A stretch of 64,000 bases of DNA, taken from Malania oleifera. Lineage: Eukaryota; Streptophyta; Magnoliopsida; Santalales; Ximeniaceae. The notes beneath the pieces are model-generated. The model did not search any database. It was not told the DNA's origin and worked only from the letters and a program-made list of their open reading frames with translations. Numbering within the stretch: position 1 is the first letter of the stretch; each line of letters begins with the position of its first letter. Below are positions 58,420 to 64,000 of this stretch, piece by piece. A program made the position numbers and the translations under genes. The stretch spans positions 33,654,214-33,718,213 of the forward strand of contig NC_080417.1 in the NCBI RefSeq assembly GCF_029873635.1, given 5' to 3'.

Positions 58420-59280
58420 ATTTATAAAACTCCAATTAGAAGAGGCAATTCGGACTTGTGCTCCTAGGAACTCAACTCATTTAAATCCTTTTCGATGACC
58501 AGTTTCTACACAAAGTTCTCGCCTAGCACACCCAACATAGCCATCTTAAACCGGTAACCAAGCTTATTAGAACATCTTCATTCCGACAAAGATTAGTGTC
58601 TTTTGTTGGTTGACAATCAACAACAGAATTCTGACTTCAGATGCCTACAAAAAAGAGGTTAGAAGTTGACTCCAATGTGTGTTCTTTACAAGGATGTTGA
58701 AAATGTTAATCATCTTCTCATTCACTGTTAGTTTAGCAAAAAGATGTGGTCCTCCTTATGTTGTTTCTTGCCATTATAGATGGTCATGTCGTATGAGATC
58801 AATTCATTCTATGATATTTGGAATTCTACATTATTTAGAAGTTTTCTAAAGAACCTCAAAACAACCATTATGGGGGCAGTTTGTTGGGAGATCTAGAAAG
58901 AGCGAAATAAAAGAATCTTTAGGGAGCAGTCCTTCTCAGCTGCCAAGATTCACTCTAGATGCGTTTCTAGTCTCTTCCATTAGTTTAGGTCATATCCCAC
59001 TCTCTCGAATTTAGACTGGAAAGAGTTTCATTGCATTTGAACTGATTTAGGAGGTTAACTTAGAGGATCTCTTATGTTATGGGGTGCTCCTTGGTATCCG
59101 ACATATCATTATTGGTTGGTCGTATTATAGGTTGGTTGCTTCATTCTTTTTAATCTAGAGCGTTGTGTGGGTCATAAGCCACTGTGAGAAGCCATTTCCA
59201 TCCTATAGATACATTATGTAAGGCAATGGAGATGGAGAAATTTCCCTTTTTTAGAAATCCGGCCATGCCACAATATTACC
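58420..59280 (+). pseudogene. L1-type LINE ORF2, C-terminal zf-RVT remnant
   Basis: In shifting frames the sequence encodes wording of the zinc-binding domain found at the C-terminus of plant L1 reverse transcriptases: TKISVFCWL and NNRILTSD (about 58,580-58,640), CVLYKDVENVNHLLIHC (about 58,680-58,730), KKMWSSL and KERNKRIF (about 58,895-58,920). Several stops and frame changes show decay. The 5' part is absent, and no clear poly-A tail is visible. Confidence 0.65.
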
Positions 59281-59329
59281 TCTAGAAGACCCTCTCGTGT
59301 TCAGAATTGCGCAATCCATTTGACTATTT

Positions 59330-59495
59330 CTCGAAACTAACTTTGTGTCCTTACTATCTAATCTTCCCATTTTATTTCTTGAAAGCACACATTTCCGGCT
59401 TCCAAACTTCCACCATTTGCTTTATTCTACTTCTTTTGGCCGAATTGTTCAATTCCCTAACATTCCTTGAGATAATTTTGGCTCTTATGGGCATA
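59330..59495 (-). pseudogene. L1-type LINE endonuclease N-terminal remnant
   Basis: Minus strand encodes AKIISRNVRELNNSAKRSR followed by a stretch with EVWKPEMCAF, matching the first strand of the APE-type endonuclease of plant L1 ORF2, where ISWNVRGLN is usual. Trp and Gly are changed (IISRNVREL). A stop follows after about 35 codons. Only the first part of the domain remains. Confidence 0.6.
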
Positions 59496-59809
59496 CCACA
59501 GTCATATCCATGGACTCAGTTCTTATCTTAATTTCTGTTAAATTGTCGACAAAATTTTAATTGCAGTCCTCCTGTTTGTCCCTGACTTTCTTAATGACTT
59601 CCACGGCCTTGTTTATGATCTAATCCTTACTCCTAGCTTTTGTCTACATTTAAATTAAATCCCGAAAAATCTATAATTAGGCCACAATTTCAGTTGTTTG
59701 AAAGACTTGCTTGTTTGATTACAGGATTCTCACTGGTTTCAGAGGTGATGGTGCTCTTTAGATTGGGAAGAGTTCTCTTGTATTTTCTCTTATCTGGGAG
59801 GATGTTTTA

Positions 59810-60419
59810 ACCTTGCCTTTATCTATAGTCTTGTTCATAGAATCCAAGTGTTATGTTTGTGTGACTCTTATACTTGGTGGAGTTCATAAACAAAGGAAGA
59901 AAAACATATGGGTGAAGTCTTTGTGCTGTGCAGCAGGGCATTCGTCGACGAGTGGGTCTCATTCGTCGACAATTGGACCTGCAATTTTTGACGAATTGAC
60001 CCTTTTCATGGATGATTGCTCTCGGGGCTGCGAGAAAGAATTCAAATTTTGAATGTGGACATTGGGACGGTTGGGTATTTGGAGGGAGGTCTCCAAGTGG
60101 TTGTTAAATATGTCTTTTTGGTCATATTGTGATAGAGAGGAGATCATTGTAACCATTATATTGTGTACTTTGATTTTTCATAGTGAAACCTTTGTCGATT
60201 GCTCCCGTGGATGTAGACTTCACCGAATCACGTATATTTGTGTGTTGATTTTTATTGTTTTCAGATATACTGAGTGTGTGAATTATATTTTGGTGTTTCA
60301 TTGTTTGCTACATTTATATATTCCGCTGTGTAATCCCATACCCTTCACACAACACCAAGCATCTTGTTTGATTTCTCCTCTTTTAATGATATTGCCTTTT
60401 TCAAAAAAAAAAAAAAAAA
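59810..60419 (+). mobile_element. Copia-type LTR piece
   Basis: Contains ATTCGTCGACGAGTGGGTC, GATCATTGTAACCATTATAT and CTCCCGTGGATGTAGACTTC, wording typical of the 3' half of plant Copia LTRs (CCCGTGGATGTAGG). It ends near CACACAACACCAAGC, and an A run (60,402-60,419) lies just after. Ends and duplication not identified. Confidence 0.5.
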
Positions 60420-61139
60420 GTTAACACATTAATTGATTTATAGAATGAAATGAGTTGGGAAGGGAATGAAATAAAATTTTGAGTACAGGAAATAAAAAGT
60501 GATATTTCAATTTTATTTTGTTGGACTCATTCTATTTCTATGTATAAAACATGCAAAAGTCTCGAAATGATTTATACTTCAGAATTAAGTTAAACTGTTT
60601 GGCACGAATTTTTTCCTCAAAAATCATTTTTGTTGTAGTAATGGATTAACGGTGGAGGCAGTGAGAGATATAAACATAGGAAGGGATCAGTGGTGGAGAC
60701 AGCGAAAGATAATAAACATAGGAAGCTAGCAGGAGTAATTTATCATGGTCGGATAAATGAAGATGTGTAGGTACATGGCTTTGTCTAGCCTCTACGTCAG
60801 TCAAGTATAGAATGAGAAGCTTGAAGTCAGTGTCATCAGCTGCATTTTGCTTGCAAGCTTTGGTTGTATAACCAGCTAAGCACTCCCCTCTATTCTTGGC
60901 CCTAGCTATATTTCACATCTCCTACCTAATCATTGGCATAGCAGCACCCCTCACTTTCTCCTTAATTTAACAAGCTGAAAGCTTGCCCATGCCACCCTCT
61001 TCCATCAGTAATTCTATAATATATATATATATATATATATATTATCCCTAGCTACCTGTCTACCTATATAGCTCGTCCATTAAAATCCACAGTACATCAA
61101 ATATTTTCCAGCTCGTACAGAATAACAAGTACATAAAAA
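60420..61139 (+). promoter_or_regulatory. Upstream region of the laccase gene
   Basis: AT-rich 5' flank. A TA microsatellite (about 61,017-61,042) is followed by CTATATAGC at about 61,064, about 70 bp before the ATG, the best TATA-box candidate. GCTACCTGTCTACCTATA just before it has two CTACCT words, only loosely like the AC elements of lignin-gene promoters, so no claim is made. No open reading frame of note. Confidence 0.4.
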
Positions 61140-64000
61140 ATGGCTGCATGCAGACCACTACGGCATATTTTCTTCTCTGGTCATTTATCCTTATTCCTCT
61201 CCTTTGGGCTTCTCATCATCATTAATGGCTTCTTAATGTCTCTGCCTGGAGCCGAAGCTGCCACAAAGAAATACAAGTTTGATGTGAGTTCCACATATAT
61301 ATGTATATATATATACATACATATCCTTCTGCATTCTTTAATTTGGTTCTTCTATATATGAAGTTTTCTCTTTTATCTTTTTTTTTTTTTCTACCTTTGG
61401 ATTAATTGGTTGGTCCAATTCTCCGGGACTGCTGTGGATGCAGATTCAAGTGAAGAATGTGAGCAGGTTGTGCCATGCAAAACCCATTGTGACTGTGAAT
61501 GGGAGGTTCCCAGGACCTACCGTTTATGTTCGAGAAGGAGACAGAGTTCTTGTCAATGTCACCAACCACGCAGAATATAACGTCTCCATTCATTGGTATA
61601 CGTTAAAAGGATTGCTACACTCAAAAAATAAAGAATAATATAACAAAGATGTAAAATTATAAAGCTGAATTTTATTATATTTCATTTCGTTCTTGCGGAG
61701 GAAACGAATTATGTACAAGCTGATGCACATGCATTAATATTTCTAGATACTGATATTCACATTGAATAATTAATATATATTAACTGGGCGGTGCAGGCAT
61801 GGACTGAAGCAGTTTCGAAATGGATGGGCAGATGGGCCGGCGTACATAACCCAATGTCCAATCCAAACAGGGAACAGCTACACCTACGACTTCAACGTGA
61901 CTGGGCAAAGAGGAACCTTGTGGTGGCATGCCCACATTCTTTGGCTCAGAGCCACCGTCCACGGCGCTATTGTCATCATGCCACCACTCGGCTCCCAACA
62001 CCCTTTCCCTCATCCCCACCGAGAATTTAATCTTCTGTTTGGTGCATAAGATATACATTATTGATTTTAATGTTGGTTGATTTCAATTAGAAGATTGAGA
62101 AGAGATTGTCAATTAAATATTCGATGTTTGATTTGTGGTGGATGTATAGGAGAATGGTGGCATAAAGATGTGGAAAAGGTTGTGAAGGAAGGGAATCACT
62201 TGGGGCTGCCCCCAAACATGTCGGATGCACACACCATCAATGGCAAGCCAGGCCCGCTCTTCCCATGCTCTGAGAAACGTATGAATCTTTCGAGCCATTT
62301 TTCTCTAGAATTCTTTTTAACAGTGTCTTACGATCAATTAAGAGAGAAAAAAGAAAAAAGAATGGAAAAAAATCTATAAAAAGTTAACTGATTTTTTATT
62401 TTCACAATAGTCGTACGATATAAATAAATAACAAAGTTTTAAATTGATACTATTTGCTTATGAAAATAGTTTTATTTTTATTTATATTTTTAAAAATAAT
62501 GGTAAGAAAATACTACTTTGTTTTCAATTTTTTTCAAATTTACATAAGGAAAGTTGAAAAACATATTTTCACTATTTTTCTAAATTTCTAATCCTTACTT
62601 GGTTTATAAGAAACTAGAATTTGAATATTGAGTTTTAATTTGTTTGAATTATGTATAGAGTTTCTTCAAATCCACACAAATTCAAATTCGAGCCCCAGAA
62701 TCCATGATTCTAAATATTACCTTATATAAATTTTGAAAATTGGAAAACATGTTGTGTTTTTTTGTAATTATTTTGAAATTTAAAAGTAAAAAATTATTTT
62801 GCAAATTTAAAAAAAAAAAAAAAAAAAACTTAGTTTTCTAAATTTTTAATACAAATATTGAAAATTAAAAAATAAGCTAAAATTTTCATAATTCTTTGGA
62901 AAACAAAAAGTTAAAAAACAAAAATATTTTCTACAACTAAACGGGCTGTGATCTTTTGTCTTTTAAATAATTATACAAGCTACATTAATGAATGTAGCAC
63001 TAATTTGTCACATATTTAACATTTGAAAAACAGAAATAGAGACATGTGAAGAGCGAAGTCCCCTGAATAATTTTCTTATATTTCATTATAATATATTTGT
63101 AAAGGAAATTATATTGGAAATTTAGATCCCTTCATTAAGTACCTAGTATTACACTTACCAAGAAAAAAAGAATAATACACTTTTACTTATCTAGTACTAT
63201 ATATAATTATACAAATAAAAAGAAAAGATGATATTTTAGTAGAATTTTTTTTTTCTTTTTTGATAACCTCCATTTTGGATACTATACTGCTTTTTTATTT
63301 ATTTTAAATAATATTTTATTTTAGATACATTTGCAATGGAGGTCGAAGCAGGGAAGACGTACCTCCTGCGAATAATCAACGCCGCCTTGAACGACGAGCT
63401 CTTCTTCGCCGTGGCCGGCCACAACATGACGGTAGTCGAGGTGGACGCTGTGTACACGAAACCCTTCACCACCCACGCCCTCCTCATCGCCCCCGGCCAG
63501 ACCACCAACGTCCTCCTCCACACCAACCAACCCCCCGCCCGCTACTTCATGGCCACACGCCCCTTCATCGACGTCCCCCTCGCCATCGACAACAAAACCG
63601 CCACCGCCATCCTCCAATACGCCGGCGTCCCCTCCACCCTCCTCCCCGCCCTCCCGCTCCTCCCACTCTCAAACGACACCGCTTTCGCCCTCTCCTACAA
63701 CAAGATGCTCCGCAGCCTCAACTCCCCCCAGTTCCCCGCCGTCGTTCCCCAGGCCGTCGACCGGAAGCTCTTCTACACAATCGGGTTGGGCGAGAACCCG
63801 TGCCCGACGTGCACGAACGGGACCCGAATCGCGGCTTCTCTGAACAACATCTCCTTTGTGATGCCTCGGGTGGGGCTTCTTCAGGCCCACTACTTCAACA
63901 TGAGCGGGGTGTTCAGCACCGACTTTCCGGACCGGCCGCCGAAGGCGTTCAACTACACCGGAGCGCCGTTGACGGCGAATCTGAAGACATCCCAGGGTAC
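61140..64000 (+). CDS. Laccase (plant multicopper oxidase), 5' part; runs off window
   Basis: Secreted copper oxidase that oxidises phenolics, such as lignin monomers, with reduction of O2 to water, in the cell wall. Exons by splice rules and protein continuity: 61,140-61,283, 61,444-61,595, 61,797-62,041, 62,150-62,278 and 63,325 to beyond 64,000. Internal exons of 152, 245 and 129 bp are the sizes usual in plant laccases. Exon 1 encodes a hydrophobic signal peptide ([11 protein letters not shown]...GAEA, about residues 17-41). Copper ligand motifs are HWHG (across the exon 2/3 joint) and [15 protein letters not shown] (exon 3). Exon 5 has [19 protein letters not shown] and [13 protein letters not shown]. 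The C-terminal copper sites lie past the window. No stop or frameshift is seen. Subfamily not assigned. Confidence 0.95.
62279..63324 (+). other. Laccase intron 4, long and AT-rich
   Basis: 1046 bp, GT at 62,279 and TTTTAG before 63,325. AT-rich with A and T runs and no recognisable element. The other introns are 160, 201 and 108 bp. Confidence 0.85.

Noticed and set aside
60620-60645. TTTTTGTTGTAGTAATGG as the missing right CACTA terminus
   Set aside because: The last bases do not read GTAGTG, no hairpin repeats precede it, and unrelated elements lie between.
63299-63890. Minus-strand frames opposite laccase exon 5
   Set aside because: Long antisense frames are expected from the high GC of the exon; the plus strand encodes laccase.

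Overview
The window is nuclear DNA of a flowering plant. It is AT-rich, full of TA, CT, CA and TAA microsatellites, and dominated by plant transposable elements: Ty3/gypsy of the Tekay/Del-like and Tat/Ogre-like lineages, Copia LTR pieces, CACTA (En/Spm), RTE- and L1-type LINEs and a tRNA-derived SINE. The one convincing host gene is a multicopper oxidase (laccase) at the right edge, with the exon structure usual for plant laccases. The species cannot be fixed from the sequence alone.

Left part (1-20.9 kb): a Copia-type LTR 3' portion; a Tat-type solo LTR (about 1868-5271) inserted in an older minus-strand gypsy LTR; a dispersed direct duplication (8.17-11.64 kb) whose two copies each carry the same SINE; a minus-strand Tat-type LTR whose body and flank are duplicated in tandem (13.4-19.2 kb); and the 3' end of an RTE LINE.

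Central part (20.9-about 51.6 kb): a degenerate CACTA transposon on the minus strand. Its 3' terminus is at 20,934, followed by hairpin-forming subterminal repeats and a five-unit array of about 640 bp. Broken TNPA-like (44.95-46.64 kb) and TNPD/tnp2-like (46.76-50.48 kb) genes lie near the other end, and no right-hand terminus was found. It is split by a complete Ty3/gypsy element of 17.9 kb (26,846-44,726, target-site duplication TGCTA). That element carries two further insertions: a non-autonomous two-LTR element in gag-pol (30,408-35,817, TSD GAGAT) and a solo LTR in its 3' LTR (39,961-42,598, TSD CTTCT). All protein genes in the nest have stops or frameshifts.

Right part (51.6-64 kb): a minus-strand Tat/Ogre-type remnant truncated at TA microsatellites on both sides, two converging L1 fragments, a Copia-type LTR piece, and then the first five exons of the laccase gene on the plus strand, running off the window.

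The least expected observation is in the gypsy LTRs. Three LTR families share a module containing GTGTCTCACCC, and their leaders hold ordered donor-like (AG/GTAAGG) and acceptor-like (TTTTCAG) sites, as if transcripts were spliced within the LTR. Alignments and identities were judged by eye; no search or computation was run.
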